From NCBI RefSeq assembly GCF_004791025.1, contig NZ_SRUO01000018.1, positions 1,079 to 65,078 on the forward strand: a DNA stretch of 64,000 nt, read 5' to 3'. How positions within the stretch are numbered: position 1 is the first letter of the stretch; each line of letters opens with the position of its first letter. This document shows, piece after piece, positions 18,632 through 28,044 of the stretch. Origin of the DNA: Mesorhizobium sp. M4B.F.Ca.ET.203.01.1.1 (GTDB lineage Bacteria > Pseudomonadota > Alphaproteobacteria > Rhizobiales > Rhizobiaceae). The translations under genes were made by a program, and so were the position numbers. Below the pieces are notes generated by a model. It was not told where the DNA came from, ran no database searches, and was given only the letters and a program-made list of their open reading frames with translations.

Positions 18632-19639
18632 GTGCAGATGCATAAAACTGTAGGGAACGATGTGCTTCTCGATGTTCGAGGCCTTGAGACGCGCTTTTAC
18701 GGCGAAGACAGCGTTACCCGGGCCCTCGGCGGCATCAGCTTCCAGGTGAAGAAAGGCGAGACGCTCGGCGTCGTCGGCGAATCGGGATGCGGCAAGAGCG
18801 TCACTGCCCTCTCCATCCTTCGACTGCTACCGAAGCTCACGGCCAAGACCGTCGGCGGCGAGATCCGCTTTCACGGGCGTGACCTCCTCGACCTGTCTGA
18901 TCGGGAGATGCGACAGATCCGCGGCGACCAGATCGCCATGATCTTCCAGGAGCCAATGACGAGCCTGAATCCGGTCTATACGGTCGGCCACCAGATAGCC
19001 GAGGCGGTGCAGATCCACACTAAAGCATCCCGCTCCGTGGCCATGGAAAAGGCCGCAGAGATGCTCCGTCTCGTCCGCATCGCGGACCCCGAGCGTCGCG
19101 TCAGCAACTATCCCCATGAGATGTCAGGCGGCATGCGCCAACGCGTCGTGATCGCGATGGCCCTTGCCTGCTCCCCGGAACTGTTGATTGCCGACGAGCC
19201 GACGACCGCGCTTGATGTCACCATCCAGGCACAGATCCTGCGGCTCATCGTCGATCTCAAAGAGCGCACGGGAACGGCAGTCATGTTCATAACGCATGAC
19301 CTAGGCGTTGTAGCCGAGACATGCCAACGCGTGATCGTGATGTATGCCGGCCGGATCGTAGAACAAGCGAACGTGATAGATCTGTTTGCGCGTCCCGCGC
19401 ACCCCTACACCCAGGGCCTCATGCGATCGGTGCCTGATCCGCGGCGTGGCCGCCAGCGGCGCCTTCCAGAAATTCCCGGGATTGTGCCAAACCTGCGCGA
19501 GCCCATTGTCGGCTGCAGCTTTGCGCCTCGCTGCCCATTCGCTATCGATATGTGCCGAGAGAAGACACCCATCCTGCGTGATGTCGGGTCGAGCCACGCC
19601 GCGGCTTGCTGGCGCGCTGAAGAGGTGATGGGCGCATGA
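18632..19639 (+). CDS. ABC transporter ATP-binding protein, DppD/OppD type
   Basis: The predicted protein is 335 aa. I choose the GTG at 18632 because GGAGG lies eight bases upstream; an ATG six bases later is the alternative. Walker A is GESGCGKS (about 50), the signature is MSGGMRQRV (about 160), Walker B is LLIADEPTTALD (about 182), and the H-loop is MFITHDLGVV. The C-terminal oligopeptide/dipeptide extension has the cluster CSFAPRCPFAIDMC near residue 290, typical of the iron-sulphur-type Cys pattern in this family. It overlaps the next ATPase gene by four bases (ATGA). Confidence 0.93.
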   Translation: MQMHKTVGNDVLLDVRGLETRFYGEDSVTRALGGISFQVKKGETLGVVGESGCGKSVTALSILRLLPKLTAKTVGGEIRFHGRDLLDLSDREMRQIRGDQIAMIFQEPMTSLNPVYTVGHQIAEAVQIHTKASRSVAMEKAAEMLRLVRIADPERRVSNYPHEMSGGMRQRVVIAMALACSPELLIADEPTTALDVTIQAQILRLIVDLKERTGTAVMFITHDLGVVAETCQRVIVMYAGRIVEQANVIDLFARPAHPYTQGLMRSVPDPRRGRQRRLPEIPGIVPNLREPIVGCSFAPRCPFAIDMCREKTPILRDVGSSHAAACWRAEEVMGA

Positions 19640-20691
19640 ACTGTCCTCTGCTGAAAGTCGAGAATCTGACCAAGCATTATCCGCTTGGGGCGGGATTCCT
19701 CAAGAAGACCATCCCGGTGATCCGAGCGGTGGATGATGTATCCTTTTCCGTCGAGGCCGGCGAGACGCTTTGCATCGTCGGTGAATCCGGCTGCGGCAAG
19801 TCCACCGTTGCACGCCTATTAATGCGGCTCGTGGACCCGACTAGTGGACGCGTGCTGATCGATGGCACCGATATTGCAGGCCTCAAGAAGCACGATCTTC
19901 GCGCGTATCGCCGTCGGATGCAGATGGTGTTTCAGGATCCTTACTCGTCGCTAAACCCGCGTCTCACCGCCGGACTGATTATCACCGAACCGGTCGAAAA
20001 TTATGTGCGTCTCACCCGCAAGCAACGCGAGGCCCTTGCCGCGGACCTTCTCCAGAAGGTGGGAATGTCGCCCGAGATGATGCACAGGCATCCGTCCGAG
20101 CTGTCGGGTGGCCAGCGCCAGCGGCTCGGCATCGCACGCGCCCTGTCACTCCAGCCCTCGCTTATCATCGCTGACGAAGCAGTATCGGCCCTTGATGTTT
20201 CCGTGCAGGCACAGATCCTCAACCTGCTCATGGATCTGCAACAACAGATGGGTATCGCTTTCGTCTTCATCTCGCATGACCTTGGCGTTGTGGAGCATAT
20301 CGGCCATCGCGTCGCGGTCATGTATTTGGGCCGGATCGTGGAGCTCTCCTCATGCGAGGCGCTGTTCGCTAAGCCGGTCCACCCCTACACCGAGGCGCTA
20401 CTCGCGGCGGCACCTGTCCCGGATCCCACGCGAGTTCGACTGGAGGCGCCCGTCGAGGGCGAGGTGCCAAGCCCGATCAACCCGCCGACCGGGTGTGCGT
20501 TTCATCCCCGTTGCCCGCTCGCTGTCGAGCGCTGCCGCATCGACGTGCCACCTTTGGTGCCAATGGCAGACGGGCGGGCGGTGGCCTGTCATGTGCGTGC
20601 TCCAGCCTCTGACATCCCGGTCCAACCGGCTGTAGCGGACGATCATTCGCCTGCTGATGTACTTGAGCCTCATCCGAGCCCGACGCATTGA
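19636..20691 (+). CDS. ABC transporter ATP-binding protein, DppF/OppF type
   Basis: The predicted protein is 351 aa. Walker A GESGCGKST is near 56, the Q-loop is MVFQDPYSSLNPR, the signature is LSGGQRQRLGIAR, Walker B is LIIADEAVSALD, and the switch is FISHDLGVVEHIG. The C-terminal Cys-containing extension is CAFHPRCPLAVERC. The last ~30 residues are proline/acid rich. It completes the transporter; a 53-base gap separates it from the CapA-like gene, which is probably in the same operon. Confidence 0.93.
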   Translation: MNCPLLKVENLTKHYPLGAGFLKKTIPVIRAVDDVSFSVEAGETLCIVGESGCGKSTVARLLMRLVDPTSGRVLIDGTDIAGLKKHDLRAYRRRMQMVFQDPYSSLNPRLTAGLIITEPVENYVRLTRKQREALAADLLQKVGMSPEMMHRHPSELSGGQRQRLGIARALSLQPSLIIADEAVSALDVSVQAQILNLLMDLQQQMGIAFVFISHDLGVVEHIGHRVAVMYLGRIVELSSCEALFAKPVHPYTEALLAAAPVPDPTRVRLEAPVEGEVPSPINPPTGCAFHPRCPLAVERCRIDVPPLVPMADGRAVACHVRAPASDIPVQPAVADDHSPADVLEPHPSPTH

Positions 20692-20744
20692 GAAACAAGT
20701 GTAGACCAGTGAAACTGATGCTCTTGAAACAAAGGAAATAGCAT

Positions 20745-22145
20745 ATGGCTTCTCACGAAGATGGTCACCTTTCGACCCTCCGGGATGGTGGCTTTGATGC
20801 AGTGGGTTCAATCGACACGAACGTTGCAGACGGTTTCACTATGGCGGCAGTCGGCGACCTTCTTTACGCCGGGCCTGTAACAAAAGGCTATCATCCAGGC
20901 TTTGCCGATGTTCTCAGGATCTTCGATGGAGTGGACGTCCAGTTCGGCAATTTGGAAACCAACATCCTGGATGTTCAGTCTAAAGGGTGCCCGCAAGCCG
21001 AGTACGGCGGCGCATATTTGATCGGTGTTCCGGAGCTTGGAGCTGATTTGAAAGCGATGGGCTTCAATATGGTTAGTCGCGCCAATAACCATACACTGGA
21101 CTGGGGTGTCGAAGGTATGCGCGAGACAACCCGGGCACTTGATGAAAACGGCATCGTCCATGCGGGTGCCGGCGAGAATCTCGCGCAAGCCGGTTCGGCC
21201 CGGTTTTTGGAAACGCCCCGCGGGCGTGTGGCGATGGTGTCATTTGCTACAACCTTCATGCCCATGGCCCGAGCGTGCGACCCCGCCGGCGAGGCGCCGG
21301 GCAGGCCAGGACTGAACTCCCTTCGCTTGGCAAAAAGCATAGTGGTTCCACCGGAGATGCTAGAGCAGCTCCGGCAGGTCCGCGAGTTACTTCCTTGGTA
21401 TGTCCCCGCGCCGAAAGATGCATCGCGTGTGGTTATTGGCGAGGTAGTTTTCAAGTCAGGGGAAATAGCAGGATACAGCTTTGAACCCAGTTCGCGCGAC
21501 GTCGACAATATTCTGCGCAATTTGCGTCGTGGGAAGCAGTTCGCGGATTTCTGCATGGCCACGAACCACGGACACGAGCCGGGGGAATTCACCGACCAAC
21601 CGCCTGATTATGAGCAAACATTTGCTCGTAAGACGATCGACGCCGGAGCCGATGCCTACATAAATCACGGACCGCATCATGTGCGGGGCATCGAAATCTA
21701 TAAAGGCCGGCCCATCTTTTACGGCTTGGGGAATTTCTTTAACCAAGACTTAAGAACGCCGATCGGGGCTGACATGTTTGATGCACACGGTAAAGATCCG
21801 AGGTTCAATACGGATGCGGACGTAACAGCTCATGAAATGGCAGTAGGCTATCCAATTCAAGAGGGCTTTATATCGCTTTCCGCTCCACTTTACTATGAGA
21901 GCGTGATAAGCGTAAGCCGTTACGAGAAAAATCAGCTTGCCGAACTGAGATTGTATCCAATTGAGCTTCGGCGCACACAGCGGTTGGCGAACCGAGGGGT
22001 GCCACGCTTGGCATCCGCGCCGCAAGCAAAGGCCATTCTCGAGCGGCTACAGAAGCTGTCGAAGCCATTTGGCACCAAGGTCGAGATTGAAAACGAGGTT
22101 GGAGTAATCCGGAGTGCGGCCCAGCTTGGCGCGTGCGGTATGTAA
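20745..22145 (+). CDS. CapA/PgsA-family metallophosphatase-fold protein
   Basis: The predicted protein is 466 aa. The family signatures of the CapA (poly-gamma-glutamate synthesis) calcineurin-like fold are visible: AAVGDLLYAGPV (about 34), VQFGNLETNI (about 67), VSRANNHTLDWGVEGMRETTRALDE (about 110), CMATNHGHEP (about 270), INHGPHHVRGIEIYKGRPIFYGLGNF (about 305-330). No signal peptide is obvious, so it is probably cytoplasmic. It follows a complete peptide-type ABC importer in the same direction with an AAAGGAAA ribosome site. In catabolic settings members may hydrolyse gamma-glutamyl or phosphorylated conjugates, so it may process the imported ligand. That role is inference. Confidence 0.83.
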   Translation: MASHEDGHLSTLRDGGFDAVGSIDTNVADGFTMAAVGDLLYAGPVTKGYHPGFADVLRIFDGVDVQFGNLETNILDVQSKGCPQAEYGGAYLIGVPELGADLKAMGFNMVSRANNHTLDWGVEGMRETTRALDENGIVHAGAGENLAQAGSARFLETPRGRVAMVSFATTFMPMARACDPAGEAPGRPGLNSLRLAKSIVVPPEMLEQLRQVRELLPWYVPAPKDASRVVIGEVVFKSGEIAGYSFEPSSRDVDNILRNLRRGKQFADFCMATNHGHEPGEFTDQPPDYEQTFARKTIDAGADAYINHGPHHVRGIEIYKGRPIFYGLGNFFNQDLRTPIGADMFDAHGKDPRFNTDADVTAHEMAVGYPIQEGFISLSAPLYYESVISVSRYEKNQLAELRLYPIELRRTQRLANRGVPRLASAPQAKAILERLQKLSKPFGTKVEIENEVGVIRSAAQLGACGM

Positions 22146-22271
22146 GGCGTTATCAACTTAACTCGCGTTCAGGGATTTGCGTATAGACCCGACGGCATGA
22201 ACACCGCGACCGGCGATGTCACGTTGTCTAAATATAAACGCGTTGAGACCTGCGGCCGCTGATGTCGGCTG

Positions 22272-22370
22272 ACCGTTGGTGCACGGATCGTTTAGCGGTC
22301 TAAGCTAAGCAGGACGGGACCGCAACATTGTGGCTTAGTCATGCCTTCCAAACACAATAGCGCACGTGTT
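22272..22370 (+). mobile_element. IS5-type element end, third copy, joined to a recombinase remnant
   Basis: Starts with the shared end (core GTTGGTGCACGGATC, 22275-22289), followed by the same leader and transposase start MPSKHNSAR at 22341. After nine codons the sequence switches abruptly to a serine-recombinase reading frame. The junction at about 22368 is a deletion or recombination scar. Confidence 0.7.
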
Positions 22371-23720
22371 GACGCTCCGGTGCCCGAGAAGATCGGCGAC
22401 CTGCGCGTGCTGCAGATCCTGCACAACCCGCGATATGCCGGTGGATTCGTCTATGGACGCACGCGCAAAGCCTACAATGCCAAGCTCAAGTCCGTGCAGC
22501 TGCGCGTGGCGAAATCCGATTGGGAGGTTCTGATACCCGAAGCCCGCGAGGGCTACATTTCCTGGGCCGAGTGCGAGCGCAATCAGACTACCCTGGAACA
22601 GAACGCCGCCGGCTTTTCTCCTGGCCTGCGCGGACGCATGCCCCGCCAGGGCAGCGGTCTGTTGCACGGCTGCTGTGCGGCCGCTGCGGTGCACGCATGC
22701 GCGTCCATTACGAGCCATTCGAGGGGCGACTGCGCCCGTATTATGTCTGCAACGAAGCCGTCGTGCGGCACGCCGGCAAACATTGCCAATGGATGCGCGG
22801 CGCTCGAGTCGACCACGCGGTGAGCGCGCTCCTGCTGGAGGCGATGGCGCCGGCAGCGATCGACGTCGCGCTTGCCGTGCAGCAGGAGATCACCCAGCGC
22901 GTGGAGGAGGCCGCGGCCCTGCGCGGCACGCAGCTGCAACGCGCCCGCTACGAGGCTGCACTGGCCCGCCGGCGCTACCTTAAGGTCGATCCGGACTGCC
23001 TGGTCGCCGACGCGCTGGAAGCCGACTGGAACGCACGGCTGCGCGACCTCGACGCACTCCAGCGCGAGCACGACCGCCAGAACGAAGCCGACCGCTCGCT
23101 GCTGGATGAGCCAGCGCAGAAGCGCATCAGGGCGCTGGCCGCCGATTTCCCGCGCATCTGGAACGACGAGCGCACCGGTGCCGTCGAACGCAAGCGCATG
23201 CTCGGCCTTCTCATCGAAGATGTGACGCTGCTCGTCGAGGAGCAGGTCAACATCCATATCCGCTGGCGCGGCGGGCGCACGCAGAGCCTGTCGGTGACCA
23301 GACCGCGGCCCATGTCAGTGATACGCAAGACGCCGGCACAGGTCGTGGCGTTGATGAATGAGCTGCTGGAGACCGCCAACGACCAGCAGATCGCCGCCCG
23401 TCTCAATGAACTCGCGGCATCGCAACTGGCGCGGTGAACCCTTCACCCTGAAGAAGGTCATGCTCGTGCGCCGCACCTATGGAGTGAAGAACCGGTACGA
23501 ACGGGAGATGCGGAATGCTGACCGGCGAGGAAGTAGCCCAGCAGCTCGGCGTGTGCGCCTCGACCGTTCACCAACTCGGGCGAAAGGGCATTCTCAAGCG
23601 CCATCGATACGCCACCAACCATCGATACCTGTACGAACCGGGGCAACGTCAGACTGAAAAAGGCGCCGGCAGTCGATATGGAAGCGCATCATCAAGCCAT
23701 AGCGCCGGTAGGTGGCGTTG
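22371..23720 (+). pseudogene. Large serine recombinase, C-terminal part, frameshifted
   Basis: The catalytic N-terminus is missing. The Recombinase domain is present (LRVLQILHNPRYAGGFVYGR, 22400-22460), then RNQTTLEQNAAGFS. A frame change near 22620-22670 follows, after which the zinc ribbon appears: LLCGRCGARMRVHYEPF ... YYVCNEAVVRHAGKHCQWM. A long coiled-coil segment (about 22850-23250, VQQEITQRVEEAAALRG) and a C-terminal segment follow. From 23440 another frame reads FTLKKVMLVRRTYGVKNRYE, and from 23516 an HTH piece reads MLTGEEVAQQLGVCASTVHQL. At least two frameshifts; inactive. Confidence 0.75.
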
Positions 23721-23922
23721 ATCGTGCCCTAGGCACCGGCCCCGTGAGCAATGGCTGTCTTCTCGTGTCAATCCGCACGGGGCGCCGCGACGCCGCCCAG
23801 CCGGGCGAAGCAGGCCGAGTGGCACGACAGCCACCACAGCATGTCCTTGGCGGTCGACCAGATGATCGCCTCCTTACGTCGAGACCGCAATAGGGCGATA
23901 CAAGTCGATCTGGGCGGCGTTT

Positions 23923-24096
23923 GCGGGCACGGTCGGTTCCCGTTCAGCAGACCGAAGTCGCCATCGGCTGCACCGTGTTCAACTGCATGCTTGCCTGCGC
24001 ACGCTCGAAATCCGCCCGCCGCAAGGCAAAGGAAGCGTAGCCCGCGCGGTCATCAAAGATCAAGACCCGTCATGCTCCAGATCTGTGCACCACGCC
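23923..24096 (+). repeat. MITE-like repeat, copy A (left inverted repeat missing)
   Basis: About 174 bases, similar along their length to the interior and right end of the element at 33354-33560 (for example CCGTTCAGCAGACCGA near the left side and CCGTCATGCTCCAGATC at 24067-24083). The left terminal repeat found at 33354 is absent. It lies immediately downstream of the kbl gene's 3' end. Confidence 0.6.
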
Positions 24097-24188
24097 GCGC
24101 CGAAGCAGCTAACGCACATACTCTGACGAGACTCTAATTTAGAATTCGCCGGAAGCTCTGTGGCGGCGAGGCAGTTAGAGACTGCCGG

Positions 24189-25385
24189 TTATATGATCGA
24201 CAGTTCCCTTGCTACCTCGGCAAACGCCTCAACCGCACGATTAACGTCCGCAGTCGAATGCGCCGCCGACATTTGCGTGCGGATTCGCGCCTGGCCCTTC
24301 GGTACCACCGGAAACGAGAAGCCGATGACATAGATGCCGCGCTTCAGCATGCGCGCCGCCATCTCCTGCGCCAGTGTCGCATCGCCGAGCATGACCGGGA
24401 TGATCGGATGATCGGCGCCGGCCAGGGTAAAGCCGAGCTTGCCCATTTCAGACCGGAACCGCGCCGCATTGGCATAGAGGCGCTGACGCAGCGCATCGCC
24501 ATTTTCGATCAGTTCAAACACCCGGATCGAGGCGCCGGCGATCGCCGGCATCAGCGTGTTGGAAAACAGATAGGGACGCGAGCGCTGGCGCAGCCAGTCG
24601 ACCACCTGGCTCTTGCCCGATGTGTAGCCGCCCGACGCGCCGCCGAGTGCCTTGCCGAGCGTGCCGGTGATGATGTCCACCCTGCCCTCGACGCCACAAT
24701 GCTCGGCCGAGCCGCGGCCGTTCTTGCCAACGAAGCCGACTGCATGGCTGTCATCCACCATCACCATTGCATCGTACTTCTCGGCGAGATCGCAGACGCC
24801 CTTCAGATTGGCGATGATGCCGTCCATGGAAAATACACCATCGGTGGCGATCAGCCGAAAACGGCAATCCCTTGCCTCCTTCAACCGGGCTTCCAGATCG
24901 GCCATGTCGTTGTTGGCGTAGCGGAAGCGCTTCGCCTTCGACAGCCGCACGCCGTCGATGATCGAAGCGTGGTTCAGCGCGTCGGAGATGACTGCATCCT
25001 CCTCGCCGAGCAGCGTCTCGAACAGGCCGCCATTGGCATCGAAGCACGAGCCGTAGAGGATCGTATCCTCCATGCCGAGGAAGCCAGAAATCGTCGCCTC
25101 GAGCTGCTTGTGCTCTTCCTGCGTGCCGCAGATGAAACGCACCGACGCCATGCCGTACCCGTAGCGGTCAAGCGCCTGCTTGGCCGCGTCGCGCAATTCG
25201 GCGCTGTCTGCGAGCCCGAGATAGTTGTTGGCGCAGAAATTCAGCACCTTTTCGCCGCCGACTTCGATCTCGGCCGACTGCATCGAAGAGATCACTCGCT
25301 CGGATTTGTAAAGGCCCGCCGACTTCAGGCCGGCGAGTTCATTCGAGAGATGAGAAATGAAAGCGCCGGTCATCGGCATACTCAC
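24189..25385 (-). CDS. kbl: 2-amino-3-ketobutyrate CoA ligase (glycine C-acetyltransferase)
   Basis: The predicted protein is 398 aa, the family length. This PLP enzyme of the alpha-oxoamine synthase family cleaves 2-amino-3-ketobutyrate with CoA to glycine and acetyl-CoA, the second step of L-threonine catabolism after Tdh. Visible: NFCANNYLGLADSAEL, FICGTQEEHKQLEATIS, DDSHAVGFVGKNGRG, and the PLP-lysine segment ITGTLGKALGGASGGYTSG. GTG at 25385 is chosen as start, with ATG codons two and four codons later as alternatives; a GGGGAAG site lies upstream. No tdh partner is present nearby. It is downstream of a class IV aminotransferase on the same strand, 52 bases apart. Confidence 0.92.
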   Translation of the reverse strand: MSMPMTGAFISHLSNELAGLKSAGLYKSERVISSMQSAEIEVGGEKVLNFCANNYLGLADSAELRDAAKQALDRYGYGMASVRFICGTQEEHKQLEATISGFLGMEDTILYGSCFDANGGLFETLLGEEDAVISDALNHASIIDGVRLSKAKRFRYANNDMADLEARLKEARDCRFRLIATDGVFSMDGIIANLKGVCDLAEKYDAMVMVDDSHAVGFVGKNGRGSAEHCGVEGRVDIITGTLGKALGGASGGYTSGKSQVVDWLRQRSRPYLFSNTLMPAIAGASIRVFELIENGDALRQRLYANAARFRSEMGKLGFTLAGADHPIIPVMLGDATLAQEMAARMLKRGIYVIGFSFPVVPKGQARIRTQMSAAHSTADVNRAVEAFAEVARELSII

Positions 25386-25437
25386 GGCAGCAAAGACTTC
25401 CCCGCTGGGGAGGAGCGCTCGACAATATATCGCGGTA

Positions 25438-26397
25438 CTATGCGTAATTTACCGCGGTCGACCATGCGGGATCGGCATGCTTCTCCCAATACAGGTCTGT
25501 CAGCTGGCGTGTTAGAGCGCCAACCTTGCCGTCGCCGACAACGGTCTCGTCAATCTTGGATACCGGCATGATCCCGCCCGCTGTAGACGTGATGAAAACC
25601 TCATCGGCACCCTTCAGCTCGTCGCGATCAATGTCGCCGGCACTGACGGAAAGGCCCAATTCGCCGCATAGATCAAATACGGTCTGCCGGGTAATGCCTG
25701 CAAGGACGCCATAAGCCGGCGTCTTCAAGCGGCCGTCTTTGACGGTGAAAACGTTAAAGCCAGGCCCTTCGGCAATGTTGTCGTTGATGTCGACGATCAA
25801 TGCAGTTTCGGCGCCGTAGTCATACGCATCGAACAGGCCCTTTACTAGATCGAGCCAGTGATAGTTCTTGATGGATGGATCGATCGACTTGGGCGGGATC
25901 CGAACGGTGTTGCTGATGGCGACATGCAGGCCGCGCTCAAGCTGCTCCTTGTTGGCGACCGACCCGAAAGGCACCGCGAATGCGATGAACCTGTTCTCCG
26001 ACTGGCGCGGGTCACGGCTAAAGGTGGGCGACCCGCCTCGCGTGCAGATCATTTCGACATAGGCCGACTTGTGCCCGGATAGCGCCACACAGGTCGACAG
26101 GATCTTTTCGATCTCAGTGGGGTTGTAGGGGATCTTCATGCGGAGCTTTTCCATCCCGCGGAAGAACCGGTCCAGATGCAGGTCCAGCCTGAAGAACCTT
26201 CCGTCCCATACATGAACGGTATCATAGGTGGCATCGGAATGCAGAAAGCCCCAGTCCAGGACGGACACCTTGGCTTCGGACATCGGCAGGTACTGACCGT
26301 CCATGAAGGCTATGCCATGAGGATAGTGCCGTTGATCCCGGTGCCGTTGTTCTATGGCTGGGTGAGCCGTTGCAGGTTCGGCTGCAGTAAGTGTCAT
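25438..26397 (-). CDS. Class IV aminotransferase (D-amino-acid/branched-chain type)
   Basis: The predicted protein is 319 aa from the ATG at 26397, which has GGAGG about nine bases upstream; a longer in-frame reading upstream is not supported. Fold-type IV PLP enzyme: FMDGQYLPMSEAKVSVLDWG, the PLP-lysine SIKNYHWLDL (Lys177), ALIVDINDNIAEGPGFNVFTV, and GITRQTVFDL. The substrate cannot be predicted; D-alanine-type, branched-chain and (R)-amine transaminases share these motifs. It is flanked upstream by an Lrp regulator and downstream by kbl, suggesting a small amino-acid catabolic operon. Confidence 0.86.
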   Translation of the reverse strand: MTLTAAEPATAHPAIEQRHRDQRHYPHGIAFMDGQYLPMSEAKVSVLDWGFLHSDATYDTVHVWDGRFFRLDLHLDRFFRGMEKLRMKIPYNPTEIEKILSTCVALSGHKSAYVEMICTRGGSPTFSRDPRQSENRFIAFAVPFGSVANKEQLERGLHVAISNTVRIPPKSIDPSIKNYHWLDLVKGLFDAYDYGAETALIVDINDNIAEGPGFNVFTVKDGRLKTPAYGVLAGITRQTVFDLCGELGLSVSAGDIDRDELKGADEVFITSTAGGIMPVSKIDETVVGDGKVGALTRQLTDLYWEKHADPAWSTAVNYA

Positions 26398-26723
26398 TCC
26401 TGAGTCCTCCAAATCTTGCAATCCAGGCGCTCCGCACACCCGGTTACGATTTGCCGTCGCGGAACCGCCCAGCGGCTTCACGTCTCAGCAATTCAAATGT
26501 TGGCGCACCTCAGACCGCCAGCACGCCGCGCGTGCCAGATATCGTCAGCGCGATCGATCGCCTGAGCGGAGCCATAAGCCCTTTCGAGGCCGGCCGCCGG
26601 TCACCCGACGATCAATTAAATCGCAGACTTCGATGCACTGATTGCGATCAAATTGGCGCCCCGGCCGCAACGCACGCTTCAAAAACGGGGGAGGAGTGGC
26701 GGAAACGTTCAGCCTTAAAAGGG
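26398..26723. other. Intergenic region between the aminotransferase and the Lrp regulator
   Basis: 326 bases without a credible gene. It probably carries the promoter and Lrp-type binding sites for the aminotransferase-kbl operon on the minus strand. It is GC rich with no clear terminator. I looked for a -24/-12 site here and found none. Confidence 0.4.
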
Positions 26724-27179
26724 CTACACTAAAACCCGGGGCTCAAACTTCACGCGGTCCAACGCAATCAAGCTCCTGAACTTGCGGACGTTGGCATTTG
26801 TATACAGTTTGGTCTTTATAAAAATGTCAAAGGCCTCGACGTCCTCCACCACTACAACAAGGACGAAGTCAGCATCACCTGTAACCATATAGCATTGACT
26901 GACTTCTTTCGCCGCCCTCATCGCTCGCTTGAAGTCATCGACAAGATCTAAACGCTCGCGATCGAGCTCCACTGTCACGACGACGGTCAGCGACTTTCCG
27001 AGCGCTTTGGAGTCGACAAGGCAGATATCAGCGATGATAACGCCGTCGGCGCGTAACTTATTGACGCGGCGCATGCATGAGGCCGCAGAGGAACCCACGA
27101 AGTCCGCTAGCTCGGCAAAAGATAACCTGTTGTTCTTTTGAAGCGCGCCGAGTATCCGCCTGTCAAGGTCATCTATCAT
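26724..27179 (-). CDS. Lrp/AsnC-family transcriptional regulator
   Basis: The predicted protein is 151 aa, the standard length. The N-terminal winged HTH is IDDLDRRILGALQKNNRLSF ... DFVGSSAASCMRRVNKLRADG (about 2-50). The C-terminal RAM ligand domain is VTVELDRERLDLV ... YMVTGDADFVLVVVVEDVEAF (about 70-125). It probably senses an amino acid and controls the adjacent aminotransferase-kbl genes. Only about 85 bases lie upstream before a repeat-element end, so its own promoter region is short. Confidence 0.9.
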   Translation of the reverse strand: MIDDLDRRILGALQKNNRLSFAELADFVGSSAASCMRRVNKLRADGVIIADICLVDSKALGKSLTVVVTVELDRERLDLVDDFKRAMRAAKEVSQCYMVTGDADFVLVVVVEDVEAFDIFIKTKLYTNANVRKFRSLIALDRVKFEPRVLV

Positions 27180-27266
27180 CCCAATACCCCCGAGACGAAA
27201 TCACGATGAGGCTTTAGCGATCCGAAACGCTCGTTGCAAGATCGGACGCGCAATGAAACGCCACCT

Positions 27267-27319
27267 GCCGTGGGTGCACGGATCTGGAGCATGACGGATC
27301 TCGATCTTTGAAGACGCGC
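27267..27319 (-). repeat. MITE-like repeat end, copy B (inverted)
   Basis: 53 bases matching the right terminal repeat and adjoining interior of the element at 33354-33560, in reverse orientation (GGTGCACGGATCTGGAGCAT at 27273-27292). With copy A at 23923-24096 it brackets the kbl-aminotransferase-lrp block, both right ends pointing inward. Confidence 0.6.
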
Positions 27320-27387
27320 AAACGTCGCCCGTTGATCGACTTGTATCGCCCTATGGCGTCTCGACGAGCGAGCGTTTGCCGTAACCG

Positions 27388-28044
27388 TTGGAGGCCTGCC
27401 ATTTCATCCGGCCGTTTCTGCTGATTGCGGCGATATGCCGGTCCCTTTGGCCGGAAGGTCCATCGTCGTCCTTCGACAACGGCGGCCCGACCGCAAGCCA
27501 TCCTACGTCTTATCGTCTGCGAGGTCATCCTCGACTAGGAGCGCTTCCAAGGCCAAGTCTGGTTCAGGATCCTGTGGCAGACAGGATCCGCAAGCGAGCA
27601 CACCCTCCAAAGGCGGGTCCACACGTATGGCGACTACATCGATCTGGAGCGGCTGCAGAGCCGAGTGATCGAACTCAACGCCTCAGGCAAATGGACAGGG
27701 AGATCGCGGCGGCCTTGAACGCGGAAGGCTTTGTCGCAGCACGCGACCGCGCGTTCAGTTCAAATGTCTGGCCTCTGCGCACGTTGGGGCATCCCTATCG
27801 TTTAGATCAACGGGACGAGCGCCAATCCCGACCTATGGCCAGACGGAACCTGCTCTGTTCAAGGGTCGGCGGCCACCCGGGGGGCACACCACCAACCGTC
27901 TTCGACTATCTCGCACGCGGCTTGCTCGAGGGGCATCAGCTCACAAAGGGGCAGCCTGGGCAAATCGAACTCCAGACGACCAGATCAGCACACTGCGGGT
28001 ACGGATCGCAACGCAATAGGCGATCAAGGAAGGAGGCTTTATGA
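27388..28044 (+). pseudogene. Serine recombinase C-terminal remnant
   Basis: An open frame of about 218 codons without a functional start context. Its later part (about 27690-27800 and 27890-28000) reads MDREIAAALNAEGFVAARDR and TVFDYLARGLLEGHQLTKGQ, typical of the C-terminus of rhizobial site-specific recombinases that end in an HTH. Intervening sequence is frameshifted (WGIP and WPDGT motifs are displaced). The catalytic domain is absent. Confidence 0.5.

Noticed and set aside
24258..25571. Plus-strand open frame of 437 codons opposite kbl
   Set aside because: Antisense to kbl, which shows full family conservation; the frame is open only because of codon bias.
26535..26560. GTGCCA on the plus strand near 26536 as a sigma-54 promoter for the aminotransferase on the minus strand
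   Set aside because: The required -12 GC element at correct spacing is absent (GCGT instead of TTGC).
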